A model generated the notes under the pieces. That model had not been told where the DNA came from. It was given only the letters and a program-made list of their open reading frames with translations, and ran no database searches. A stretch of 64,000 bases of DNA from Dyella_B humi (GTDB lineage: Bacteria; Pseudomonadota; Gammaproteobacteria; Xanthomonadales; Rhodanobacteraceae): the NCBI RefSeq assembly GCF_044904605.1, contig NZ_JADIKI010000023.1, positions 1,798,001 through 1,862,000 of the forward strand. The letters run 5' to 3'. Position 1 is the first letter of the stretch. Every line of letters starts with the position of its first letter. Positions 1-7,636 of the stretch are shown in pieces. Both the position numbers and the translations under genes were made by a program.

Positions 1-1
1 C

Positions 2-850
2 GACGGCTATCGCGATGCCGAGGAACTGGTGCGCTGTCCCAGCTCGCGGTCCTCGATCATGGCGCCGTTCGCCAACCGTATCGCCGAGGGTCGCTACACG
101 TTCGATGGTACGTCTTATGACATGCAGCCCGGTGTGGAGACGCAGCGCGGCATTCGGCACGGCTTTGTACGCACCGTGGATTTCGAGATCGCCGGCACTC
201 ATGCCGATGAACACAGCGCTCACGTAACGTTCGCCACGTCGTGCATCCGTCCAGGCGCGTTCGCGGGTTATCCGTTCGCGATCGATCTGGCCATTACCTA
301 TACGCTCGATGAGCAGGGATTATCGTTGGCGGTAAGCATGCGCAATGTCGGCGATGCCGCCGCGCCGTGCTTCTTCGGCTGGCATCCGTATTTCCGTTTC
401 GACGGCAGCGAGCTGGACGCATGGGAGCTGCAGGTACCCGCCACTCAGTTGGTTCGCACGTCCGCTGAGTTGATTCCCCTGTCGGGCGCAGAAGCTTTCC
501 AGTCGCTGGACCAGGCGGCACAGGCGCTGGACTTCCGCAAAGCCAAGCCGATCGGCTCCACCAAGATCGACCACGCCTACGCCGATCTCGTGCACGATGC
601 CGATGGACGCGTGCGTACACGTCTGCGCGATCCGGCCAGCGGCCTGCGCATCAGCATGTGGCAGGAACACGGCGTGGTGTTGGTGTTCACTGCTGACACG
701 GTGAGTCGCGACGTGCGCCGTTCGGTGGCACTGGAGCCGATGGAAAGCATGTCCAATGCGTTCAATCGCTCCGATTGCGCCGACGCCATTCGGCTTGAAC
801 CGGGCGCCGAACGCGTGTTTCGCTGCGGCGTGGAGATCGACTGGACATGA
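2..850 (+). CDS. Aldose 1-epimerase family protein (5' end outside window)
   Basis: Probably interconverts the anomers of a free or phosphorylated hexose (galactose-mutarotase fold) in the cytoplasm. The open frame runs back to the window edge and reads DGYRDAEELV before the first possible start (GTG at 29), so the N-terminus is missing. Family features are the substrate-pocket segment PFANRIAEGRY, then HGFVR, the GWHPYF segment with its conserved His, and a late EPMESMSNAFNR segment carrying the usual acidic residue. About 283 residues are visible. The stop overlaps the start of the dehydratase gene as ATGA, so the two are translationally coupled. The exact sugar substrate cannot be told. 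Confidence 0.85.
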   Translation, partial: DGYRDAEELVRCPSSRSSIMAPFANRIAEGRYTFDGTSYDMQPGVETQRGIRHGFVRTVDFEIAGTHADEHSAHVTFATSCIRPGAFAGYPFAIDLAITYTLDEQGLSLAVSMRNVGDAAAPCFFGWHPYFRFDGSELDAWELQVPATQLVRTSAELIPLSGAEAFQSLDQAAQALDFRKAKPIGSTKIDHAYADLVHDADGRVRTRLRDPASGLRISMWQEHGVVLVFTADTVSRDVRRSVALEPMESMSNAFNRSDCADAIRLEPGAERVFRCGVEIDWT

Positions 851-1797
851 GCGTGCGGCTGCCATCCGTGGAAGAGATACGCGACGCGGCCGCACGCATC
901 GCACCGTATGCGGTGTTGACGCCAGTGCTGCGCAATGCATCGCTGGATGCGCTAATCGGTGCGCAGATGTATTTCAAATGCGAAAACCTGCAGCGCGGCG
1001 GCGCGTTCAAGTTTCGCGGTGCCTGCAATGCGGTGTGGTCGCTAACGGACGAAGAAGCCCGGTGTGGCGTTGTTACCCACTCGTCCGGCAATCACGGTAA
1101 CGCGCTTGCGATGGCGGCGGCTACGCGGGGCATCGCGGCGCACGTGGTGGTTCCCGAAGGCGCAGTGCGCGCCAAACTGGAAGCGATCGAACGCGCCGGT
1201 GCCGTACTGCATCGCTGCGCGCCGACCATCGCCGCGCGCGAAGCCAAGGCGGCTGAAGTGCAACAGGCGACCGGCGCGGTGATGGTGCATCCGTATGCCG
1301 ATACGCGCGTGATGGCGGGGCAGGGCACGCTGGTGCTGGAGCTTCTGCGGCAAAGCGAGGGGCTGGATGCCATCGTCACGCCGATCGGTGGCGGCGGCTT
1401 GATGGCTGGATGTGCGATTGCCGCCCATGGCATCACGCCGGCCATCGCCATGTATGGCGCGGAGCCTTCCGGCGCCGCGGATGCGGCGCAATCCTTGGCA
1501 CACGGTGCGCGCATCGAACACTTCACGCCGGACACCATCTGTGATGGCTTGCGCGCGCTGATTGGCGCATCGAACCTGGATGCCTTGCGTGAACATCGCG
1601 TGGAAGTCATCACCGTCAGCGACGAGGAAACCATCGCCGCCATGAAGCTGCTGTGGCAGACGCTGAAGCTAGTGGTGGAAGTATCGAGTGCCACCGTGTT
1701 CGCCGCGGTGCTCAAGCAACGCGAGCGTTTCGCCGGCCGCCGGGTGGGCTTGGTGCTGACGGGCGGCAACGTAGATGTGGATGCCTTGCCCTGGTGA
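847..1797 (+). CDS. Threonine/serine dehydratase-like PLP enzyme (fold type II, catabolic size)
   Basis: A PLP-dependent ammonia-lyase, probably acting on threonine, serine or hydroxyaspartate. The Schiff-base lysine lies in NLQRGGAFKFRGA and the phosphate-binding glycine loop is PIGGGGLMAG. At 316 residues it has no C-terminal ACT domains, like the TdcB/serine racemase/threo-3-hydroxyaspartate ammonia-lyase group and unlike the 519-residue IlvA encoded at 12489-14048. It starts inside the epimerase stop codon. No regulatory site is visible. Choosing between threonine dehydratase, serine racemase and hydroxyaspartate lyase would need phylogeny. The next 213 bases (1798-2010) hold no gene. Confidence 0.85.
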   Translation: MSVRLPSVEEIRDAAARIAPYAVLTPVLRNASLDALIGAQMYFKCENLQRGGAFKFRGACNAVWSLTDEEARCGVVTHSSGNHGNALAMAAATRGIAAHVVVPEGAVRAKLEAIERAGAVLHRCAPTIAAREAKAAEVQQATGAVMVHPYADTRVMAGQGTLVLELLRQSEGLDAIVTPIGGGGLMAGCAIAAHGITPAIAMYGAEPSGAADAAQSLAHGARIEHFTPDTICDGLRALIGASNLDALREHRVEVITVSDEETIAAMKLLWQTLKLVVEVSSATVFAAVLKQRERFAGRRVGLVLTGGNVDVDALPW

Positions 1798-2010
1798 GCT
1801 AAGGGGGACATGTGCGTGAAGTTTGCGAGTACTTCACCCTCGCAGTTCACACTTTGCGCATGAGCACGACGGTTTAACCAAAACTTCCAGAAAAACCGAC
1901 GCACGATTCAACTACACACTGGAACAGTCCAACACGTTTTCGCAATCGAACGTTGAGTGCCGGCCATTGCCGGCGCCTGATCGATGTGTCTAACGTTGGA
2001 GGGAACCTGT

Positions 2011-2922
2011 ATGCAGTCTTCGATGCTTGATCTGGATCACCCGCGCAAGAAAGCCATTGCTGCCATGCAGGCCAGCGTGCCGGCCGATCTCTGGCAGCAG
2101 AACGCCGCATTTATCCAGGGCTTGCGGCAAACCATTGCTGCTCATCCGGTGGCGCGGCACATCGCCATCGATATCCTCAATCGCGGTGAACTGGATGCTG
2201 CGTCCATGCGCCGAATCCATCTGGAATATCGTCATGCAATCGTGCAGATATTCACGGACGCCTTGCTGGCCGCGCAGATGCAGACCCGCCAGCTCGAACC
2301 GCGCCTGCAGCCGGGCGCCAAGCTCGCTCCGCGTTTCCTCATCACCTTGAACGATCTGGACGAGTTCGGCTTTCGTCCCGGTTCCGATGCCGATGGCTAT
2401 TACCGTGGCAATCCGACGTATGCCCACTATCCGCTGTTCGAGCGCGTGCTCGACGACTACGGTATTAGCCTGGAAGAGCGGCAAACCTATGTGCCCAGCC
2501 GCAGTGCTCGCGGCGTGCGTACGTTTCTGGAGCGGAGCTATCGCTACTACGTGGGCGTAACGGCCTTGCTGGCGGTGGCCGAAGAAGAAGTGGTGCTGTT
2601 CAGTCCGCCGCTGCGCGCAGCAACTTGCATGCAGGGCATTGACGTCAGCGACGGTTATTACTTCGTGCATGGTGTGAGTGCCGATGAAACCGCTGAGGCC
2701 GCCGATGACGATCACGAAAACGATCTCTGGCTGATCCTCACCCAGGCGCTGATGCCGGAGCAGTACACGCATGTCGAAGCGTTGTGTCTGCAGTATTGCG
2801 GTCTTTGGGATCGCTTCTGGAGTTTCCAGATGAGCCATGCGCGGTCGCGGCGGCGCGCACGTGCGAGCCGCCATTCGATCAAGGCCCAGCCGGGCGGCTA
2901 CGAAAACTGGGCAACGTTCTGA
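2011..2922 (+). CDS. Uncharacterised haem-oxygenase-fold (iron-containing redox enzyme-like) protein
   Basis: I do not recognise a named function. The 303-residue, largely helical protein has the spacing and His/Glu content (for example RRIHLEYRHAIVQIF and YRYYVGVTALLAVAEEE) of the haem-oxygenase-like superfamily that includes PqqC, TenA and di-iron redox enzymes. That assignment is by appearance only. The start is set by GGAGGG at 1998-2003, seven bases before the ATG; an in-frame ATG at 1984 lacks such a site. The C-terminus is Arg-rich (SHARSRRRARASRHS), which might bind nucleic acid or membrane. It is followed after about 210 bases by the ACT-like/V4R gene on the same strand, suggesting a shared role. 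Confidence 0.5.
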   Translation: MQSSMLDLDHPRKKAIAAMQASVPADLWQQNAAFIQGLRQTIAAHPVARHIAIDILNRGELDAASMRRIHLEYRHAIVQIFTDALLAAQMQTRQLEPRLQPGAKLAPRFLITLNDLDEFGFRPGSDADGYYRGNPTYAHYPLFERVLDDYGISLEERQTYVPSRSARGVRTFLERSYRYYVGVTALLAVAEEEVVLFSPPLRAATCMQGIDVSDGYYFVHGVSADETAEAADDDHENDLWLILTQALMPEQYTHVEALCLQYCGLWDRFWSFQMSHARSRRRARASRHSIKAQPGGYENWATF

Positions 2923-2938
2923 GCAAGTCGGCGCGGTC

Positions 2939-2965
2939 GCGCCTTTTCCATACGCGGAAAGGCGC
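2939..2965 (+). repeat. Inverted repeat after the haem-oxygenase-fold gene
   Basis: GCGCCTTTTCC and GGAAAGGCGC flank a six-base loop and could form a stem with one bulged base, 17 bases after the stop codon. No T-run follows, so it may be a weak or Rho-assisted terminator, or an mRNA-stabilising hairpin. Confidence 0.35.
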
Positions 2966-3135
2966 GGCTGTCATGAGCGTCTCCATGGCAGGCGTTTGCA
3001 GCAGTAAAGACGCCTTGTGAGACGTGCGTCCGCTCATGCACAGGGATTTTTGAAACCAATCACGTCTTGCGCTCCGGAAATCGCTCATCCTGGCGGCCGA
3101 ATCTGCGTCACCAGCATCGAGCAACAGGGGGGCCT

Positions 3136-3897
3136 ATGATCGAGCTGGAAATACAGGTTCTCTCCGATCGGAGAGAGGGCCTGGTCATGGAGCTTGGGCA
3201 AGTCATCACCGCCAATCACTATGCACTTCTGCGTCAGAGTCTTACGCACGACGGGCGTGGCGCGTGGTTGTCGATGGTTGTGCGCGGCCCTTCCGAGCAA
3301 CGTTTTGCGTTGGAGGAAATGCTGGGTACGCACAGTCGCGTGCTGAGCTTCGAGGCGGCGCTTTGCGAAGAGGCGACGGCGATTGCGGTGGCTCCGCCGA
3401 AATCAGCGTTACGCATCGCTGCACCATCCGTTGCCGAAGTGGAGCCGCCTGTCGCGCCCGACATCGCGCAGATAGAACAACTTCTTCCCCAGCTGGTGCG
3501 GGATTTTCCGAGCATCTATCCCGGGTTGGCTGCGCTGGAAAACGGCGTGGCGGAATCTGCACGTGAGCCTTCGCTGTTCCTGGCCGGGCGGCGCATGGGT
3601 GTGTGGGTACACAAGCGGGATTACGCCGAGAGCATCGGGCTGAACCTGGGCGATGCGATCCGACGCGTTGCCGTGCCCGCCTTGCGTCAACTTGCAGAGA
3701 TCGAGCAGCGTGGCGTGCACGTGCACGTTCTCAACTGCCCTATGTGCATGAGGGGCGGCCGTTCCGGATGCAAGTTCTATGGCGGCTATCTGGAAGGCTT
3801 GCTAGGTGCGGCAGTGGCAGGCAAGAAAGTGCGCGTAAGGCACCTCAGTTGCAGGGCCGACGGCGCCGCGCATTGCAGCCTGGAGATCGCGCACTGA
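3136..3897 (+). CDS. ACT-like domain plus V4R domain protein, probable small-molecule sensor
   Basis: Residues 1-80 (MIELEIQVLSDRREGLVMEL onward) look like an ACT-type ligand-binding domain. A Pro/Ala-rich linker covers about 85-110. Residues 110-253 match the V4R (4-vinyl reductase) fold: GRRMGVWVHKRDY, then LNCPMCMRGG, CKFYGGYLEGLLGA and LSCRADGAAHCSLEI. Cysteines 201, 204, 212, 239 and 247 are well placed to bind metal, as in other V4R proteins. V4R domains usually sense hydrocarbons or tetrapyrroles, or sit in signalling proteins. No DNA-binding or enzyme domain is attached. A G-rich ribosome site (about 3125-3132) precedes the ATG. It probably works with the haem-oxygenase-fold protein upstream; the ligand is unknown. 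Confidence 0.65.
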   Translation: MIELEIQVLSDRREGLVMELGQVITANHYALLRQSLTHDGRGAWLSMVVRGPSEQRFALEEMLGTHSRVLSFEAALCEEATAIAVAPPKSALRIAAPSVAEVEPPVAPDIAQIEQLLPQLVRDFPSIYPGLAALENGVAESAREPSLFLAGRRMGVWVHKRDYAESIGLNLGDAIRRVAVPALRQLAEIEQRGVHVHVLNCPMCMRGGRSGCKFYGGYLEGLLGAAVAGKKVRVRHLSCRADGAAHCSLEIAH

Positions 3898-3942
3898 GTT
3901 GGCGGTATCCTGCGCCCCTTGAGAACGAAAAAGGGGAAAGCC

Positions 3943-4524
3943 GTGGCGACCACCCGCATACGCTGCCATTGGGCAGGCGATGGCGAACTGATGCAGGCTT
4001 ATCACGACACCGAGTGGGGTGTGCCGCTGCACGACGATCGCGCCTTGTTCGAATTCCTGTGCCTGGAAGGGGCGCAAGCCGGCTTGTCTTGGCGCACGGT
4101 GTTGCACAAACGCGATCACTACCGCCGCGCGTTTCATGATTTCGACATCGCCCGCGTCGCCGCGATGAAGGATCGCGAACTGGAAAAGCTGCTGCTCGAT
4201 CCGGGCCTGATCCGCAATCGCCTCAAGATATTCTCCGCGCGTGACAACGCCAAGGCGGCGCTGGATGCGATCGGCGAGCACGGAAGCCTGGATGCCTATC
4301 TGTGGTCGTTCGTCGACGGCAAGCCGATTCGCAACGCATGGCGCACCCAAGGTGAGGTGCCGGCCAGCACGCCGGTGTCGGATCGCATGAGCAAGGCGCT
4401 GAAAAAGCATGGCTTTCGCTTCGTCGGCACCACCATCTGCTATGCCTTCATGCAGGCGACGGGGATGGTCAACGATCACCTGGTGGAGTGTTTCCGGCAC
4501 AAGACATGCGCCGCCAAGCGTTGA
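3943..4524 (+). CDS. tag: DNA-3-methyladenine glycosylase I
   Basis: Removes 3-methyladenine from alkylated DNA to begin base-excision repair. The zinc site typical of Tag is visible: Cys8 in RIRCHW, His21 in YHDTEWG, and the C-terminal NDHLVEC motif. The catalytic/base-pocket segment CLEGAQAGLSW with its Glu and Trp is intact, and KALKKHGFRFVGTTICYAFMQ is nearly the Escherichia coli sequence. I chose GTG at 3943 because AAGGGGA stands just upstream; a TTG at 3919 has no ribosome site. At 193 residues the length is normal. It is probably a single-gene transcript. Confidence 0.95.
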   Translation: MATTRIRCHWAGDGELMQAYHDTEWGVPLHDDRALFEFLCLEGAQAGLSWRTVLHKRDHYRRAFHDFDIARVAAMKDRELEKLLLDPGLIRNRLKIFSARDNAKAALDAIGEHGSLDAYLWSFVDGKPIRNAWRTQGEVPASTPVSDRMSKALKKHGFRFVGTTICYAFMQATGMVNDHLVECFRHKTCAAKR

Positions 4525-4611
4525 CGAGCAGGAAAGTCGCTGCTTACGTGCGACGACTCACAAAAACACCCTAGAATGACGGTCAACCGCTGGCCTATGG
4601 AGATGCCGTAC

Positions 4612-5190
4612 ATGAAGCCGTACCAAGATTCCCACACGCGCTACGGCGGCTCCATGTTCCGGCTGTGTGCCGCACTCGCGCTGCTGCTACCGCTGGCGGC
4701 GCACGCCAAGACCGGCGATCGCAACCAGCCGATGACCACCTCGCAGACCTCCGTCAACGGCTTCAACGCACCCAATACGATCACCACGCTCACCGGTAAC
4801 GTGGTGGTTACGCAGGGCAGCATGAAGGCCAAGGGTGACGTCGCCCAGCTTTATCTGGATGCCGACAGCCAGGTCAGCCGTATCGTCTTGAAGGGTCGCC
4901 CGGCGCACATCCAGCAGTTGGACGACAATGACCATCTGATGACCGGCGAGGCCCCTACGCTCGATTACGACAACATACATGGCATTGCCGTGCTGCAACC
5001 GAATGCCGTGGTCACCGAGCAAGGCATGGGCGATGCGCATGCCGACACGCTTACCTACAACACGCAGACTGCCTATTTCACCGGCACCGGCAACGTGAGC
5101 ATGACTTACCTGCCCAAGCAGCGACAGAACGCGCCGCAGACGCAGCCGGTGCCCGCACCGACGACCAGCGCGCCGGCACCGCAGCAGTAG
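4612..5190 (+). CDS. LptA/OstA-like periplasmic LPS-transport protein
   Basis: An exported protein of the LptA fold, the beta-jellyroll bridge that carries lipopolysaccharide across the periplasm. A signal peptide (MFRLCAALALLLPLAAHA) follows a short polar leader. The mature part has TTLTGNVVVTQGSMKAKGDVAQLYLD, a typical OstA repeat, and later ALTYNTQ-like and GTGNVSM segments. The tail is rich in Pro, Gln and Ala. GGAG at 4599-4602 supports the ATG at 4612; ATGs at 4576 and 4651 are alternatives. It stands alone here, without lptB, lptC or kdsC beside it, so it may be a second LptA-like protein rather than the main LptA. It converges with bioC, stop codons three bases apart. Confidence 0.75.
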   Translation: MKPYQDSHTRYGGSMFRLCAALALLLPLAAHAKTGDRNQPMTTSQTSVNGFNAPNTITTLTGNVVVTQGSMKAKGDVAQLYLDADSQVSRIVLKGRPAHIQQLDDNDHLMTGEAPTLDYDNIHGIAVLQPNAVVTEQGMGDAHADTLTYNTQTAYFTGTGNVSMTYLPKQRQNAPQTQPVPAPTTSAPAPQQ

Positions 5191-5193
5191 TAA

Positions 5194-6075
5194 TCAGCGT
5201 CGCCGCGAGCCACGCAGGGCGTCGATCGAAAAGCTGGCAATCTCGCCGCCGCCTTTTGCACGACGCGACTGGCCCGGTGCCGGACCCCAGGCATGCGCCG
5301 TCACCACTTCCCAGGTGGCGGGAATGCGGTCGTTCACGCGCATGGATTCGTACGCCGCCAGCATGCTCTGGAAATGACGCTTGCCGGTGAGACCACGCTC
5401 GCGGCCGCGGTCGGCGTGGGTGGCACCCAGGCCTTTCAGTTCGCGCAGCAGTGCCTTCGGCTCGCTGTAGGTGAGCGTGTAGCGGTCCACGTCCAGCACT
5501 GGATCGCGCAGGCCGGCGGCGATCATCGCATCGCCCAGATCGTGCATGTCCAGAAAACGGCTGACGTGCGAATGCTGGTCCACTGCAGCCCAGGCCGCGC
5601 GTAATTCGCGCAGGGTATCGGGACCGAAGGTGGAATACAGCAGCATGCCGCCGGGTTTGAGCACGCGCACGCACTCGCCGAACAGCGCGGGAAGATCGTC
5701 GATCCACTGGAAACAGAGGTTGGAATGCAGCACGTCGACGCTGTGATCGGGTAGTGGCAAGGCGGTCGCCTCACCGCACACGCGCACGAACGGCTTCAGC
5801 CAACTGGCGTGCGACTTGGCGGTGCGCAGCATCGGCAGCGCCGCATCCACGGCAATCACCTGCGCCTTACCGTAGCGTTTTTTCAGCAACGCGCTGCCGC
5901 GACCAGTACCGGCGCCCACGTCGACGACGCGTTCGGGTTCCTGCAAATAGAAGTCCAAACGTTCCAGCAGCAGCTGCTGCACTTCGCGCTGCAAGGCATC
6001 ATGCTGTTCGTAGCTGGTGGCGGCGTGGCTGAAATTGGCGCGTATGCGGCGCGGGTCGAGCTGGAAATCGCTCAT
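5194..6075 (-). CDS. bioC: Malonyl-ACP O-methyltransferase BioC
   Basis: Methylates the free carboxyl of malonyl-ACP with S-adenosylmethionine, so that fatty acid synthase can build the pimeloyl chain of biotin. The SAM motif VVDVGAGTGRGSALL lies near residues 52-66, and SNLCFQWIDDLPALFGE is the segment characteristic of BioC. The ATG at 6075 is chosen because it overlaps the bioH stop as ATGA and gives the usual MSDFQLDP start; a start 18 bases upstream is possible. It is the last gene of the bio operon and converges with the LptA-like gene. The downstream SAM fold is complete. Confidence 0.93.
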   Translation of the reverse strand: MSDFQLDPRRIRANFSHAATSYEQHDALQREVQQLLLERLDFYLQEPERVVDVGAGTGRGSALLKKRYGKAQVIAVDAALPMLRTAKSHASWLKPFVRVCGEATALPLPDHSVDVLHSNLCFQWIDDLPALFGECVRVLKPGGMLLYSTFGPDTLRELRAAWAAVDQHSHVSRFLDMHDLGDAMIAAGLRDPVLDVDRYTLTYSEPKALLRELKGLGATHADRGRERGLTGKRHFQSMLAAYESMRVNDRIPATWEVVTAHAWGPAPGQSRRAKGGGEIASFSIDALRGSRRR

Positions 6076-6845
6076 GCGGTTGCCTCCAGCCACGGCAGCA
6101 GCGTTTGCGCGACGGTATCGGGGTGACTGAGAAAAGGCGCATGGCCCGCGTGCGGGATCACGTGGAATTCCCCTTCACTTGCCTGGGCGGACCATTGCAT
6201 GGCATCAGGATGCACCAGCCGGTCAAGGCGGCCGGCGCTCCACCAACTCTTGCCTGCTTGCAATTGCGGCAGGCCGTCGCGCAAGTCGGTCTGATCGAGC
6301 ACGCGAATGCCTTCCTGCAGCACGCGCATGTTCGGCTCACCGCGCGCAAATACCTCGGCGCGCAGCTTGCGCAACTCCGCGCGCGGATCGGGGCTGCCCA
6401 TCACCTCCAGCGCCAGAAAGCGCTCGATGGTGGCGTGATAGTCGGTTTCCAGGTCGGTGGCGAGCTGGCGCACCAGCGAAGGATCGCGTCCGTGCGGCCA
6501 GTCGCTGCTGCTGACGAAGCGCGGCGTGGCGCACAGCATGGCAAGACTGCGCACGTGCTGCGGGAAATCCAGTGCCCCACTGAGGGCGATCAACCCACCG
6601 AGCGACCAGCCCAGCCAAACGGCGGGCGGCGTAGCCTCGACGATGGCACGTGCGCAGGCGTGCGGTTCCAGCGGCAAACCGCAATCGCGCGAAAAACCAT
6701 GTCCGGGCAGATCGACCAGATACATCGTGCAACGTTCGCGCAGTACATCGACGAGCGGACCGAAGATGCCGCCGTGCATGGCCCAGCCGTGCAGCATCAC
6801 CAGCGGAATCGGGCCGCTGCCTTGGGTGTCGATATGCAGGGTCAT
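6072..6845 (-). CDS. bioH: Pimeloyl-ACP methyl ester carboxylesterase BioH
   Basis: Removes the methyl group from pimeloyl-ACP methyl ester, ending chain elongation and releasing pimeloyl-ACP for BioF. The alpha/beta-hydrolase features are the oxyanion HGWAMHGG segment, the nucleophile Ser81 in GWSLGG, an Asp in GRLDRLVHPDA and a His in PHAGHAPFLSHP. It overlaps trhO upstream and bioC downstream by four bases each (ATGA), so the three are coupled. At 257 residues it matches BioH of E. coli. The position next to bioC makes BioH more likely than a general esterase. Confidence 0.93.
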   Translation of the reverse strand: MTLHIDTQGSGPIPLVMLHGWAMHGGIFGPLVDVLRERCTMYLVDLPGHGFSRDCGLPLEPHACARAIVEATPPAVWLGWSLGGLIALSGALDFPQHVRSLAMLCATPRFVSSSDWPHGRDPSLVRQLATDLETDYHATIERFLALEVMGSPDPRAELRKLRAEVFARGEPNMRVLQEGIRVLDQTDLRDGLPQLQAGKSWWSAGRLDRLVHPDAMQWSAQASEGEFHVIPHAGHAPFLSHPDTVAQTLLPWLEATA

Positions 6846-7609
6846 GCGGTGGTGTCTCTGGGTGCCTCTGGCGGCGCTACGAGCGCCGGACTAAGCGTCT
6901 TGTCCACCGCGCCACGCTCATCGAACACGAAGCAGTCACCCTGCCAGTGCGCGCCGCCCACTTCTTCAAAGTATTTCAGAATGCCGCCTTCAAGCTGAAA
7001 AACGTGATCCATGCCGATGTCCTGCATATGCAGCACGGCCTTCTCGCAACGAATGCCACCGGTGCAGTACGACACCACTGTCTTGTCGGTATAACGCTCC
7101 CTATCGGCTGCCAACACCGCGGGTAATTCGGTAAAGCTCGCAATGCGGTAATCGATGGCTTGCGGAAACATGCCCACGTCCGTTTCGTAGGTATTGCGCG
7201 TGTCCAACAGCACTACAGCGCGGCCATCGTCGTCGTGGCCTTGGTCCAGCCAGCGCTTGAGCGTCGCCGCGTCTACGGCAGGCGCACGTCCGCCTTCAGG
7301 GCGAATCGTCGGGTGGCGCAAGGTGATGATCTCTTTCTTCAGACGCACGCGCATGCGCTTGAAAGGTGCGTCGTCGGAAAAAGATTCCTTCGCCTGCATA
7401 TCGGCAAAGCGCGAATCGCTGCGCAGCCAGTCCATGAAACCGTCGATGGCTTCGCGCGGGCCGGCGAGAAACAGATTGATGCCTTCCGGTGCCAGCAGGA
7501 TCGTACCTTTCAGCGTCAGCGCATCGCATTGCGCCAGCATGCGTTCGCGCAGCGCCGGGAGATCGTCCAGGCTGACGAAGCGGTAGGCGGAGATATTCAG
7601 GATCGACAT
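6842..7609 (-). CDS. trhO: tRNA uridine(34) hydroxylase TrhO (YceA family, rhodanese domain)
   Basis: The family hydroxylates U34 of tRNAs in the cytoplasm, the first step of 5-carboxymethoxy/methoxyuridine formation. Residues 1-100 form the N-terminal alpha/beta domain (GTILLAPEGINLFLAG); the rhodanese domain follows, with DTRNTYETDVGMF and the active loop YCTGGIRCEK (Cys182, with a second Cys at 188). The ATG at 7609 gives the usual MSILNISAYRFV start; a TTG at 7636 is in frame but unlikely. A TATAAT-like hexamer (minus strand, 7641-7636) just upstream lacks a clear -35. The gene is embedded in the bio operon, between bioF and bioH, and overlaps bioH. Confidence 0.9.
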   Translation of the reverse strand: MSILNISAYRFVSLDDLPALRERMLAQCDALTLKGTILLAPEGINLFLAGPREAIDGFMDWLRSDSRFADMQAKESFSDDAPFKRMRVRLKKEIITLRHPTIRPEGGRAPAVDAATLKRWLDQGHDDDGRAVVLLDTRNTYETDVGMFPQAIDYRIASFTELPAVLAADRERYTDKTVVSYCTGGIRCEKAVLHMQDIGMDHVFQLEGGILKYFEEVGGAHWQGDCFVFDERGAVDKTLSPALVAPPEAPRDTTA

Positions 7610-7636
7610 AGAGAGGGATGGATGTGCGAGGCGCAA

